Shown: positions 28,857 to 36,480, counted from the stretch's first letter. The stretch: DNA of 64,000 nucleotides from Chrysomallon squamiferum (GCA_012295275.1 CM022670.1:8770506-8834505); one strand, 5' to 3'. Numbers and translations are program-made. The notes: generated by a model from the letters alone, not told the origin.

Positions 28857-31291
28857 AGGGGGGGGAGAGGGAGAGGGGGAGAGAGAGAGAAGAACATTCC
28901 ATATATCTGTAAAATATTTTTCTAATTTTTCAGGACAGCCACCGTTTACTGTTCCACCACTGAATGGACTGTGTGTTCATCCCTGGGTTCCGTTTGGCAG
29001 TGACTGCTACTTGTTCCATGCCCAGGACAGAGTCAGGTACGAAGAAGCCTTGTTCCAGTGTCTCCAGCACGATGCTGACCTCGTGTCCATCCACAGCAAC
29101 ATCACCAACAGCTTTCTTTTGAGTCAGATCAAGAAAATCTCCTCACACAGTGTGTGGATTGGTCTCTACAGATCAGAGTCTGGTGAGGACTGAACTGAAG
29201 ATGAAATATTTTATTTATGCAATGTTGTGTTGTTGTAATAGAATAAATAACTATGGAAGGTAATAAGTAAGTTATAAAACATTTGGTCAGTTCATTCTAA
29301 TTTTCAAGTGAATTTATCCTGATTATAAACATCATAAAGAATTATTTGTTTTATCCATATTCTGTTTTTTCTCTGATACTGTCACTGTCTTTTTCTTTTC
29401 TTCTCTTTCTTTGAGTGTGTGTATATGTCTCTCTCTGTCTCTCTCACTTTTTCATTTTATGTTTCTCTGTCTGACTCATCTATCTCTCTCTTCAGACACA
29501 TAATAGCTAATTTATTTTTGTGTTGAAGCATGAATAAACATTAGTAATTCTTTCTAACTTATCCTTCCCTTCTTTCTTCATAACAAATGCACATAAACAA
29601 CTTTAAAATTAAAAAATTTAAGATTTACAGAAAATTACAGTACATTTTTTATTTTTTTTTATTTTTTGTAATTTTCTTCTTATATATATAAGTAAGTTTT
29701 AAAAATCTAGAATATTTTTATATATATGTGTGTGCACATATATATATATACATACACACATATACATAAACATAGACACATACATAAACATACACACACG
29801 CACACACACAGATATGTGGTACATATCCTATTTACTGCTTCAGGTGGTTTCTCCTGGCATGATAACAGTCCTCTTCAGTACACAAACTGGTCACCAGGGG
29901 AACCAACGAGAGTGAACAAGCGCCACGTTGAAGAGCACTGTGGAGAGATGTTTTTGAGTGGAGCTTGGAATGATGTGGACTGTAACTCAGAAAGAGGATA
30001 TATTTGTCAGAGAGCTAAAGGTGGGCTTAATTTTCTGAAAGGAATGAATAAAATACAGGATAGAAAAGCTAGGGGTATGAGGGAAAAATTAGTTTTATAA
30101 AAATGAAAAAAATATTTATAAAATACTAAATGTTTTTCCTGAATTAATGAAAAAATGTTTAAAAAAATAAATTACAAAATTTAACAAACCTAATAATTTT
30201 AATGTTCTTTTTGAAAATATTTATAAACTATTGTTGCAGCTGTTTGTGAAATAAATGAAATGGGGTTTGGTTTTGGGACTGGGTTAATTTTTGAAAAACT
30301 AAATTATAAATGAATGAAATAAATATTTATACATAAAATTTTTTAAACTATTTACACAGCTATGAATTAGAAAAATGTTGAAACAAATGGGGACAGAACT
30401 ACAGAGGAAACAGCATCATATAAATTCTATAGATAAAAACTGTTTTACAAACAAATAAAATTTAGTGTAATGGAGGTGAGAGGGTTTCCTTAGCGACAAC
30501 TATCACAGGAATGATAAAGATGGGATATGGTAAATGCAATTAATTTTGTTAATTTTATCTTTTTTCAGATACTGTCAAAGGCCAGACATTTCCAAACAAT
30601 CCTGAGCAACAGAAAACTGGACTAACTTGGCCTAACATCCTCACCAACCAGGAAACTCCACCACTGTTGAAACCAACTACAACACACAGGCCTGCATCTC
30701 ACAGTGTTAGCACACACACAGGACATCCTCTACAGAGTGCATCAACAGCTTCACAGAGACAGAACTTTCAGGCTTCACCAACTTCTGCACAATCAGGTCT
30801 GTTAATTCACGATTTCACTTCAGTCTGTCTTAAACTTATCCAGTTAGAAGGTGCCAGTAGCTCCAGTTGTAACAGTTACATCACAGAAAACAAAACTGTG
30901 AATCCAAACTGTCATTCTAATTATCTAGTCAATAGCTCCACAGTAACATTCACACAAAGAACATCATTTCAACACTGACATCACATTATGAATGCAGGCT
31001 GTCACACCTACCTGTACCAGGTAATATGTAAATATTAATTAATGTGTAACTCTTTTTTTTTTTTTTTTTTTTTTTTTTACAGCATCAGCTTCAGCATCAG
31101 CATCACTTGGAAAAGGTGGTGTGGCTGCTGTTGTTATTGGATGTATGTTACTGTTGATCATTGTAGCTGCTGTTGTGTATTTTTGGAGACAAAGACACAG
31201 ATCATATCTTAGCTTTAGTTTGAAAAACAACATTGGATTTGAAAACCAGATGTATAACAACCCTGTAGAGTCAACAGAAACTGAAACTTGA
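1..31291 (+). CDS. Giant mannose-receptor-like transmembrane C-type lectin (5' truncated, 49 exons)
   Basis: Exons were joined by GT/AG sites with matching phases: 1-59, 440-593, 1120-1343, then the blocks listed separately, ending with a TGA at 31289-31291. The order is CTLD1 (partial)-CTLD5, three F5/8C domains, one WSC domain, CTLD6-CTLD12, Thr/Pro/Ser stalk, transmembrane helix and tail of about 45 residues. The in-window coding length is 7,206 nt (about 2,401 residues). CTLDs are recognised by WIGL-like motifs, the four conserved cysteines and WND motifs. By family knowledge this is a cell-surface lectin for glycan recognition and endocytosis. MRC1 has eight CTLDs plus CysR and FN2 domains, so this is an invertebrate relative rather than an ortholog. 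The signal peptide and N-terminal domains lie before base 1. Two exons contain apparent single-base indels (see findings), so this is either an assembly error or a damaged allele. Confidence 0.9.
1120..2775 (+). CDS. Exons 3-5: CTLD2
   Basis: Exons are 1120-1343, 2028-2107 and 2672-2775 (entry phase 1, exit phase 1). The domain opens with CNGDDGWIDVDGKCFKL, has the W-DDARSIC helix signature and a WTGFSD version of the WIGL strand, and ends with C-SVEHKFVC. Neither EPN/QPD nor WND is present in the last exon, so Ca2+-dependent monosaccharide binding is not expected. It may be structural or bind protein ligands. Intron 3 (1344-2027) holds a (CA)n(GA)n block. Intron 4 (2108-2671) is AT-rich without other recognisable content. 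Confidence 0.85.
1669..1750 (+). repeat. (CA)n(GA)n microsatellite in intron 3
   Basis: About 22 bp of CA followed by about 54 bp of GA, with no protein meaning. Confidence 0.9.
3094..4914 (+). CDS. Exons 6-9: CTLD3
   Basis: Exons are 3094-3229, 3800-3873, 4217-4342 and 4810-4914, all with matching phases. The start is CPSGWLTNGDRCYQV, the core strand reads AWLGYS, and the end reads ALWSNGYCYHLYAFICE. The sugar-binding triplet is replaced by FPN and WND by WSN, so canonical mannose or galactose binding is unlikely. The domain uses four exons where CTLD4 and CTLD5 use three and CTLD11 and CTLD12 use two, showing that intron positions are not shared among the repeats. A short Thr/Pro linker follows. 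The introns hold only low-complexity AT sequence. Confidence 0.85.
5141..6571 (+). CDS. Exons 10-12: CTLD4
   Basis: Exons are 5141-5299, 5680-5774 and 6418-6571. The domain starts with CNPGWFLRGTSCYRV, contains WTDARSNC and AWIGLK, and ends with SWNDNKCSLLRPFVCK. The Ca2+-site-2 triplet reads EPR rather than EPN, while WND is intact, so residual Ca2+ binding is possible and specificity is unclear. The intron between exons 11 and 12 (5775-6417) is AT-rich, with no feature beyond a short (TA)n before the exon. Confidence 0.88.
7288..7323 (+). CDS. Exon 13: 12-residue Pro/Thr linker micro-exon
   Basis: A 36-nt exon between TTTCCAG and GTAAGA encodes a short Ala/Pro/Thr linker with phases 1-1. 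Phase continuity with exons 12 and 14 supports it, and skipping it would keep the frame. It separates CTLD4 and CTLD5 and may carry O-glycans. The flanking introns contain poly-T runs and, downstream, the 47-bp repeat array described separately. Confidence 0.7.
7470..7658 (+). repeat. 47-48 bp tandem repeat ending at the exon 14 acceptor
   Basis: Four copies of a unit containing TGTTTTATTCAG, with the AG ending at 7516, 7563, 7610 and 7658. Only the last is the splice acceptor of exon 14. The earlier copies are followed by ATTCATCATTAA. Confidence 0.85.
7659..8933 (+). CDS. Exons 14-16: CTLD5
   Basis: Exons are 7659-7832, 8211-8339 and 8817-8933. The start is CGPDWVFDSSMGTCYKV, with WTEARADC, FWIGAND and the end EWNDRNCNDKNAWICKK. 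The sugar-site triplet is QPN with an intact WND, intermediate between mannose-type EPN and galactose-type QPD, so Ca2+-dependent sugar binding is plausible. The acceptor of exon 14 is the last of four near-identical acceptor-like copies spaced 47-48 bp apart. Exon 16 follows a long (GTT)n(CTT)n block. Confidence 0.9.
8581..8700 (+). repeat. Compound microsatellite (GTT)n(CTT)n
   Basis: About 52 bp of GTT followed by about 63 bp of CTT, ending about 115 bp before the exon 16 acceptor. Its pyrimidine-rich half may act in the branch/tract region. Confidence 0.9.
9321..9374 (+). CDS. Exon 17: 18-residue Ser/Thr/Pro linker
   Basis: A 54-nt exon between CTGCAG and GTATAA (phases 1-1) encodes a Pro/Ser/Thr/Val-rich linker joining CTLD5 to the first F5/8C domain. 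It is probably an extended, O-glycosylated spacer. The introns on both sides (8934-9320 and 9375-9891) hold (AC)n tracts and otherwise nothing recognisable. Confidence 0.7.
9892..11151 (+). CDS. Exons 18-20: F5/8C (discoidin) domain 1
   Basis: Exons are 9892-10023, 10456-10652 and 11010-11151. The domain opens with Cys near the exon start, contains GAWSAK and a WI-A strand, then FEWVSAFKLQY, and closes with ISLRWEILGC, the typical F5/8C ending. Such domains bind phospholipid, glycan or protein partners outside the cell. The expected exon boundary at the WIQ strand is absent and one lies earlier instead (after AGNTG), unlike domain 3. The usual GVATQGR-like segment is diverged (GVIVAGRAD). Confidence 0.87.
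11457..12642 (+). CDS. Exons 21-22: F5/8C domain 2 (apparent frameshift in exon 21)
   Basis: Exons are 11457-11822 and 12501-12642. The domain reads C-MAEYGISG, then PWIQVNLGSVKVIRGITTRGQ, after which the frame runs to a TAA at about 11751. The continuation (WVSKFKLSYKVEDG, ending GTVK at GTAAAG) is in the next frame. Removing one C from the CCC run near 11720 restores a normal F5/8C strand. Exon 22 supplies the C-terminal strands (IFSGN to LLVCP). Exon 21 covers what is split in two in domain 3, so an intron was lost here or gained there. Confidence 0.8.
12290..12500 (+). repeat. About 136-bp duplication before exon 22
   Basis: The string GATCACATAATCTTTCC with flanks occurs at about 12295 and again at 12431, with similar AAGAAAATCT downstream. 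The second copy runs into the exon 22 acceptor at 12500. The surrounding sequence is CA-rich. Confidence 0.55.
13190..13870 (+). repeat. Degenerate 124-146 bp repeat containing acceptor plus exon 23 start
   Basis: Five acceptor-like sites end at 13331, 13466, 13612, 13746 and 13870. Each is followed by a version of CATGTCGAGA, and most then by CTCAT-like sequence. Only 13870 is used. Units also share CAATAACTRGATAT before the pyrimidine tract. Confidence 0.8.
13871..15233 (+). CDS. Exons 23-25: F5/8C domain 3
   Basis: Exons are 13871-14049, 14591-14734 and 15095-15233, phases 1-0-0-1. The motifs are close to the family consensus: YIQADLGRVVLVTAVSTQGR, QWVTSYKISYS, RYVRLWVVSW and ISLRWELYGC. 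This is the best-conserved of the three discoidin domains. The acceptor of exon 23 and the first bases of the exon are echoed four times in the preceding intron (13190-13870). Confidence 0.92.
15469..16208 (+). CDS. Exons 26-27: WSC domain
   Basis: Exons are 15469-15602 and 16046-16208. The pattern is a GCYAD start, C-IHHCYLKGYFYAGLQAG, YKCFCGNSYGKYG, and C-MPCFPHP-FKCGG near the end, which is the cysteine-rich WSC carbohydrate-binding fold (yeast stress sensors, polycystin-1, kremen). It lies between discoidin domain 3 and CTLD6, with 1-1 phases that would permit module shuffling. The intron between the two exons carries decayed dispersed-repeat copies. WSC beside CTLDs and F5/8C domains is unusual compared with vertebrate mannose receptors. 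Confidence 0.9.
15720..15965 (-). repeat. Decayed interspersed (molluscan SINE-like) repeat, two partial copies
   Basis: AACCATATATCAT, then ATATATGGAGCACTGG and TGGAATAG, occur twice (about 15728-15778 and 15892-15942). They resemble, from memory, the core of a common mollusc tRNA-derived repeat in reverse orientation. Located between the two WSC exons. Confidence 0.5.
16590..16690 (+). repeat. 37-bp intronic tandem repeat
   Basis: GTTTCTCAAA recurs at about 16597, 16634 and 16671, with TTGG(T/A)CA(A/G)AG between copies. It lies in the intron before exon 28. Confidence 0.65.
16774..18019 (+). CDS. Exons 28-30: CTLD6 (QPD type)
   Basis: Exons are 16774-16950, 17328-17482 and 17903-18019. 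The start is CQQGWLSFGDNCYFL, with WTDARANC, VWIGFND and FTNWDVNQPD. QPD predicts galactose/GalNAc-type preference by family rules. However, the WND position reads GWQTSVC, so the site is incomplete. Exon 30 already starts the next domain (C-EF at its end, phase 0), so CTLD6 and CTLD7 have no phase-1 boundary between them. Confidence 0.9.
18454..20160 (+). CDS. Exons 31-33 (part): CTLD7, degenerate
   Basis: Exons are 18454-18569, 18978-19126 and 20015-20217 (first two-thirds). The domain starts WDGYRWSCYLFV, has WFDATAAC, and ends with WYNSFCNTLYSAVCE. The WIGL strand is replaced by GFYWSD, EPN by RPG and WND by WYN, so it probably lacks sugar binding. The donor of exon 31 (GTCTAG) is weak but gives the only phase-consistent joint. 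The intron 19127-20014 holds (GT)n, (TA)n, (ATCT)n and (CA)n tracts. Confidence 0.82.
20161..21967 (+). CDS. Exons 33 (part)-36: CTLD8
   Basis: The end of exon 33 (to 20217) is followed by 20605-20735, 21153-21220 and 21800-21967. After a Thr/Pro linker the domain starts CAPNWVDLSGYCYQ, continues WSDAQADC, FWIGLN and FLNWNDGEPS, and ends YNDQDCHRKRNWICA. EPS and YND replace EPN and WND, so the Ca2+ site is partly altered. No intron separates it from CTLD7. The intron 21221-21799 contains a 60-bp (ATT)n tract. Confidence 0.88.
21333..21393 (+). repeat. (ATT)n microsatellite
   Basis: About 60 bp of ATT in the intron between the last two CTLD8 exons. Confidence 0.9.
22374..22505 (+). repeat. 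(CA)n microsatellite
   Basis: About 55 bp of pure CA followed by interrupted CA, about 80 bp before exon 37. Confidence 0.9.
22587..22637 (+). CDS. Exon 37: Pro/Thr linker exon
   Basis: A 51-nt exon between TTTCAG and GTGAGT (phases 1-1) encodes a 17-residue linker rich in Pro, Thr and Ile between CTLD8 and CTLD9. The preceding intron has a long (CA)n tract. The following one (22638-23385) is AT-rich without recognisable content. Confidence 0.7.
23386..24900 (+). CDS. Exons 38-41 (part): CTLD9, mannose-type EPN/WND
   Basis: Exons are 23386-23567, 23916-23983, 24338-24438 and the start of 24843-25103. The sequence has WMSYKNFCYFV, WRQARHWC, LWIGLSE, then HWSRGEPNDYGGEEAC and KWNDEHCSVKQGFVCK. 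EPN, the following Glu and WND together form a complete mannose-type Ca2+ site by family rules. Together with CTLD10 it is the most probable sugar-binding unit of the receptor. The intron after exon 39 opens with a 55-bp (AAT)n tract. Confidence 0.92.
23987..24043 (+). repeat. (AAT)n microsatellite at the exon 39 donor
   Basis: The tract starts two bases into intron 39, immediately after the GT donor at 23984. Confidence 0.9.
24901..26992 (+). CDS. Exons 41 (part)-43: CTLD10, mannose-type EPN/WND
   Basis: The rest of exon 41 (to 25103) joins 25717-25871 and 26893-26992. After a TTPKPTP linker come CPAGFNQFGNKCYRV, VWIGLVK, FTNWDIGEPNGRG, EKCVEM and EWNDAPCTVKIGYVCQ. EPN and WND are both intact. 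The end of exon 42 with its donor is tandemly duplicated 327 bp downstream. The donor of exon 43 (GTAACA) is weak. The intron 25872-26892 is filled by the duplication and TTG/ATT-rich simple sequence. Confidence 0.92.
25846..26575 (+). repeat. 327-bp tandem duplication of exon 42 end, donor and intron
   Basis: ATAGGGGAACCTAATGGAAG and the following donor and intron sequence occur at 25847 and again at 26174. Copy 2 carries an extra internal TTGTTTCTTG-type repeat and a longer ATT tract. Both copies end in TTTTCTGTTGTCAT. Confidence 0.92.
27006..27152 (+). repeat. (TC)n and (GT)n microsatellites after exon 43
   Basis: The TC tract starts about 15 bp inside intron 43. A GT tract follows at 27122-27151. 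Confidence 0.9.
27559..28513 (+). CDS. Exons 44-45: CTLD11
   Basis: Exons are 27559-27809 and 28342-28513. A TTPEPVP linker leads to C-GNPGFKALGEDCFRV, WSDASSFC, FWIGLSD and QWTDDDCSKKLQFACK. EPA replaces EPN and WTD replaces WND, so the site is altered. It uses two exons only, like CTLD12, suggesting these two share a more recent origin with each other than with CTLD2 or CTLD3. The intron before it has (TC)n and (GT)n tracts. Confidence 0.9.
28555..28645 (-). repeat. tRNA-headed SINE-like fragment
   Basis: On the minus strand, AGTGGTCTGAGGCAC, GGGATCAAATC and AGTGGACTAATCTGGCTA align with the head of the mollusc repeat as I recall it (a tRNA-like box B followed by GTGGGC-CATTGGGCTA). Confidence 0.5.
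28804..28890 (+). repeat. (CA)n then G/GA-rich tract before exon 46
   Basis: CA repeat 28804-28853, then G-rich GGGGGGAGAGGG sequence ending about 45 bp before the acceptor. Confidence 0.85.
28934..30020 (+). CDS. Exons 46-47: CTLD12 (membrane-proximal)
   Basis: Exons are 28934-29182 and 29844-30020. The domain has C-HPWVPFGSDCYLFHA, an EEALFQC helix, VWIGLYR, YTNWSPGEPT, HCGEM and AWNDVDCNSERGYICQ. EPT with WND resembles mannose-type sites with the Asn replaced, so binding is uncertain. The intron between its exons (29183-29843) has TA and CA repeats and no other content. Confidence 0.92.
30569..30796 (+). CDS. Exon 48: mucin-like juxtamembrane stalk
   Basis: A 228-nt exon (phases 1-1) encodes about 76 residues rich in Thr, Ser, Pro, His and Gln, without Cys. 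It sits between CTLD12 and the transmembrane exon, so it is probably an O-glycosylated stalk holding the lectin array away from the membrane. The reading frame beyond the donor stays open to about 30978, but the phase-1 joint to exon 49 is clear. Confidence 0.85.
31083..31291 (+). CDS. Exon 49: transmembrane helix, cytoplasmic tail and stop
   Basis: The exon follows a 24-base T run and CAG. It encodes an Ala/Ser repeat, then a hydrophobic helix (VAAVVIGCMLLLIIVAAVVY), a stop-transfer WRQRHR and a tail of about 45 residues ending ETET-stop (TGA 31289-31291). The tail contains GFENQMY, an FxNxxY (NPxY-variant) endocytosis/adaptor signal similar to the aromatic FENxLY motif known from the mannose receptor. 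It indicates a type I membrane protein that is internalised. Confidence 0.92.
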
Positions 31292-31685
31292 AACAAAAAT
31301 CTCCATATTTTGTAGATATTAAATATCATTATTATTACTATTTATTATTATTATTATTATCATCATTATTTTTATTATTATTATTATTTATTATTATTAT
31401 TATTATTTATTATTATTATTATTATTATTTATTATTATTATTATTATTTATTAGAATTACTATTATTTATTATTATTATTATTATTACATTCATTACTAT
31501 CAATGTAATTGTTATTGCTTTATTATTATAAATATATTATTACTATTAATATTTTAATTTTTATTTACTTATTAGTACTGTTGTGTAAACATTTAGTCAT
31601 GCTGATCAGAGCTAAATATTTATTCAGGATTGTTTATTTTCATATTTACTGGCAGGCAAATCAAGCATTTTGCTAATAAAGATGT
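31292..31685 (+). other. 3' UTR of the lectin gene, with (ATT)n tract
   Basis: Directly after the stop lie about 230 bp of (ATT)n and its interruptions (31321-31560), then unique AT-rich sequence up to a candidate polyadenylation site. Its UTR status is inferred from position. The length of the ATT tract is probably variable between alleles. Confidence 0.5.
31675..31680 (+). terminator. Candidate polyadenylation signal AATAAA
   Basis: AATAAA about 385 bp after the lectin stop codon, followed within 30 bp by TG-rich sequence. Other AATAAA hexamers occur downstream (for example 31805-31810) and the region is AT-rich, so the choice is tentative. Confidence 0.4.
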
Positions 31686-32836
31686 AACCTGTGAAGAAAA
31701 AACACATATATGCACACACACACAATATACACACATATACATATGCACATTCTATACATAAAGGCATATAATATGTGTGTATGTGTATTAAACACAGAGA
31801 TGTAAATAAAGGTCAACAAACTGTTAGCATTATAAAAGTTTTTATTCTATAAAAGTTGTTATCATGTAGTGTTTTCTATGGCATTGCATAATCAGGACAA
31901 ATTCACTCATTAAAAATGAAATGTTGAAATGAAAGAAGCACCCCATCTTCATATCACACAATAAATACAGTCATCTTTTCACACCATTTTTACATTCTGA
32001 TTACTACTAAAACTACAGATCAATTTTTTTTTTTTTATTTGTATGTAACAGTGTTAAATGAACTGTCAACATGATATAATTATATACTGGTATTTTATTT
32101 TATATATTTGATAGATTTCTAATAAAAGAAAATATACTTCCATTTTATTTCTTTTTTGTTTTTTAATTGTATTTTCTTTTTTTTTCTTTTTTTCAATATT
32201 ATTTCTTCTTAATTTTAATTATCAAAAAAATGAATGAATATCTAATTATATTTTAAAAACTATATATACTGTTTTTTTATTTTATTATTATTTTTATTAT
32301 TATTTTTGTATGATATATATATAATATATACATGTAATATATATCACAAACTGGATTGGCTTTTCTTGCTGAAAACATTTATATAAAAAAAGTTTAATTA
32401 AAAAATATCAAGAAACTAATTCATTTAAAATATATTCAAAATATTTTCATGAACCTTCTAAAGTTCTCAAGAACAGTATTAATAAGAAGGAACTATAATT
32501 ACAATATTTATTATCACAATTTTAAAAATTATTTTTATATGATTGCATAAGTGGGATGTAACATTTCACAAAATCATAAAATGTTTTATGACAGATACAC
32601 AGTTGGTGATTTTCAGTTGTATCTGGCAAATTATTATCAAATTCATTTCATTTTACTGGATAGTAAATCTTTTAAGATATTTAAAGTTTACAACTATTAA
32701 TTGAAGTAAATGATTCCTTTAAACATGAAGATGTATATAGATATATAAAATAATAATAAAATAAATGAATAAAATATAAAAATATAATAAAAGCAGCATG
32801 GAATAACTAGGTGAAAATGTAAATAACTTTAATTTT

Positions 32837-32868
<32 letters not shown>

Positions 32869-35145
32869 CATATATTCCAAGTTATAATCAGCCAATATAT
32901 TTTTATTTAGCATATTTTAAAGTGAATTGTTACTTAATACTAGAAACTAGAGACACTGTATGGTGTATTGCAAGATGTGGTTAAATGAAAATTTTTGAAC
33001 CAGCCAGGAGACATTGTGTGTCAGAGACAAGATGCCTGTACAATAATATCACAGCAAATTTGTTATCACCTTCTTGTATGACATGCATACAGTACATTAA
33101 TAACATTTCTATCAAATAAAAATAAATCTGTGATGTATCAAAACATGAAATATAATGAAAGTTTGGTAGTCATACAGTTCTAACATTTACACACACACGT
33201 ATATATATAAATTTTTGTTTTTTCGATTGTGTTCATTAATTGATTAATACTGGTTAGTAATCAAATGGTTTTAATAATTTAATGTCTCATGAGAGCCAGA
33301 AGGTCATAAGGAGATAGGTAAAATGAATTTATTTGTTTCTTGTCATCTGCAGTGATAAAAATATGTTGTTAGTTTGATATTAGCAATATTGCCTATATTG
33401 AAAGATTTTTATCGTTTAAGTGTTAATTTCTGATAATAATAATAACAATAATAATAATAATAATAATAAATAGTTTTCCTTCATTACCTCATCTTTTTTT
33501 TTTTTTCTGATTTTCTGATACACTTATGTTCTTTTGGCTTTCATGATATAAACAATACTGATAATGTAATATATGTTAATATGATTGACAAAACAACTAA
33601 CATTGTTCAGCAGTATGTAATAACATGTGTTTGTTTTAAAAATATCTTTTATTTTAAACATAAATTTGAAAGTTTTATTCACACAGAGATTAAGAAAGAT
33701 CAACAATACATATAGTGTAGTGGTTAGCACAATCTGCAAATTTTTGTTTCCTGGATAAATAAAACATTTCAGAAATTTTGTTTCCTGGATAAATTTTAGG
33801 ATCAAAATGGCTTTTAAAGCAAAACCAAAAATTAGGTTTGCAAACACTTGCTCTGCATATAAAGTATATGTGAACACAGACATAAAAATATTTTTTGAAA
33901 AGGTAAAAGAGTGAAACATCAAAACTATTTTTATAAGTTTGTATAAACATTTTATTAAAAATAGGTAAATTAATTCTGAAAATGTGAAAAATATCTGGGA
34001 TACATATTTAAATTTTCAAGTTGTTAATTAGTTCTATTTTTTCAAACATTAGTCAGTAAATATTTTTTTTTTTTTTTAAATGATAAAATTTTAGCAAAAT
34101 GAAAAAGATGAATACAAAACAATCTTGTAAGTATTTGCAAAACACTGTCAAACAATAAAATAACTAAGAGTGAAAGTTTTAAAAATGATAGTTTTCAAAT
34201 TAAATAATATCTGTATAAATATTTTAATTTATGATTGCACTAAAACCAACTTCAAGAATGTTTTTTCATTAAAATATATCTAAAATATGTTAATAATACA
34301 CCCTGAAATGACAAGAAAAATATTAGATTAAAAAATCCATTCATTAGTTGAAACTAAAAAAAAAAAAAAAAAAAAACCTTTTCTTTATTTCAGTGTTAAT
34401 ATATTGATATTGTTTATGAATTGTCTGTGGTATTCATACTTGTTAAAAATAAAATAAAATGATTGAAAGTAACAGATAATATTTTTAAAAAATCCTACAT
34501 TGTCCCACAATATATTAAATCAGAAAAAAACTATTTTATATAATATAATATAATATAAATAAATAAACAAATAATATAAAATAAATAAAAATACAAAACT
34601 ATTTTATCACACAAAATGATCAGAAGAGTGTAAAAAGATTCAGTTTGCCAGTAAGTAGCCATGTTTTAGACTAATAGACTGGTAAACACTCAGATGACAT
34701 TTTCAGACAACAGAATGAGAAAACAGTCTGTGCGGGATCTTTCATTCAAGTGATTTCAGAAAATATTCTAAAACTTTCTTTCATTTTTTTTTTTTTTAAC
34801 TTTATAAAATTTAAATGATGTGTTAATCTGATAAATACAATAAACCATACCACCACATTTTTAAAAAAAAAAAAAAATAAATAAATATACATATAGAGTA
34901 AAGTAAAAAAAATAAACAAAAATTAAAAACTGTAAAGAACAAAACTATCAGCCCATATATTTTTTTTCCTTTCAGTATTTTTATATTTAAAAAAATGGCT
35001 GAAATATCTCATGTAAAAAAAAATAAAACCTTTTTTTTTTTTAAATTAATTTGAAAATTCAGTTTGTTGAAATATTACCCATAATGCAGTTTTTACATTA
35101 TCACAATTTGCTTATTTATTATTATTTTTTTTCTCCCCACACACA
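31686..35145. other. Convergent intergenic region, no gene seen
   Basis: About 3.5 kb between two genes that point at each other. The content is AT-rich with poly-T/poly-A runs, short (CA)n and (TA)n tracts, and a direct repeat of TTTCCTGGATAAAT near 33744 and 33780. The open frames here are low-complexity and show no domain. It includes the 3' UTR of the minus-strand gene; a possible AATAAA on the - strand lies at 35115-35120, only about 26 bp past its stop. Confidence 0.6.
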
Positions 35146-36093
35146 TTAGTCAATGTAGAAATCGAATGGGTCATTTTTGTTCACTTTAAAGTTAGGAGAA
35201 CTGGGGAGGGGGGTGTCTGCCAGGTTGTACGTTCTCAACATCTGAAACTCACTGGGACCTCCTCGGTCTATTTTGATTGGCTTTAATTTTTCATGTCGTA
35301 ATCTGAAGAAAAAAAAATTAATAATAATAATAAATAAAGATAAAAATATAAAAATAAAATAAAATAAAATAAAATATAATAAAAAAAAAAATATAAAATA
35401 AAAAAAATAAAATAAATAAATATATTTAATCATTCAAAACTGTCGGAAAACTTTTTACATTTATTCATTATTGATCTAACTGACAAGTGAAATAAAATAA
35501 AAGTATTTTACAACTGATTAAAATGTCCTGGTCATTTATTATTATTATTATTATTATTATTTTATTTTATTTTATTTTATTTTATTTTATTTTATTTTAT
35601 TTTTAAAATGTATTATTATTATTATTTTTGAATTTGAAAGACAATTATAACTGTTATGAACAACACAATTCCTCTAAAGGAAATGTCTTTCACTTCCCCC
35701 TAAAAAATATTATAATTATAATATAATATAATTTTATAACATTAAATTGTTTATTCATCCTGATTAAAAAAAAATAAACCCATAATTAGCAAATAAAAAA
35801 TAGAACATTAACAATGTTGATAAATCTTGAAAAAAAAAAAAAAAAAATAAAAAATAAATAAAACAATAAATAAATAAAAACTTCGAATCAAAACAAATAC
35901 CTCTTTCCCATTCCATTTTTTGGTTTCTCTTTGAGCTGTTTAGCGATTGTCTCATCGTCTATAAAAACCTGCTGTTTTTTGAATGGTATAATGATAGGTG
36001 TCGGGCTGTGGCCATCCTGAAGCAAACAACAGATAATTTTACATTAAAAATGTGATTTTATACCTGACAATATAACTAGTAGTTTTGTGTATT

Positions 36094-36141
<48 letters not shown>

Positions 36142-36480
36142 AATTAAATATATATCAGAAAAGTGTATGCTATGATCATGGCTTATGTTATATCATGATC
36201 ATAGGTATCTAATGAACACAGAACATCTTATGACCATAGATTATGGTAAATGCATTGGTGGATTATTTAATAATTTAAATGATTATTTCAACACTTACAT
36301 CTTCATCATCGGAGCCTTTGGCTGAGTCCATGTGCACAACTTCATGGGTGGTCTGTTTCTCTGCCAGGATGGGGTGGGTGGGCAGACTCAGGGGGTCAAT
36401 GAGCACATCGTAGGGAACCATGGGGTGCTGGTATGTGGAAGGGTTGTAGATGTCCCAGGGTTCAGGCTGGCCAAATGTAC
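35146..36480 (-). CDS. WDR exons 23-25: C-terminal tail and stop
   Basis: Exons are 36299-36480, 35901-36016 and 35146-35302, ending with TAA at 35148-35146. The tail contains FGQPEPWDIYNPSTY, an acidic GSDDED, a basic segment (KQLKEKPKNGMGKR) and ends DPFDFYID. No domain is recognised. This region follows the last propeller blade and is probably extended. Confidence 0.85.

Noticed and set aside
35146-35433. Extension of the last WDR exon into an Ile/Phe/Tyr-rich N-terminus
   Set aside because: The acceptor at 35304-35303 cuts it; upstream is AAAT simple sequence.
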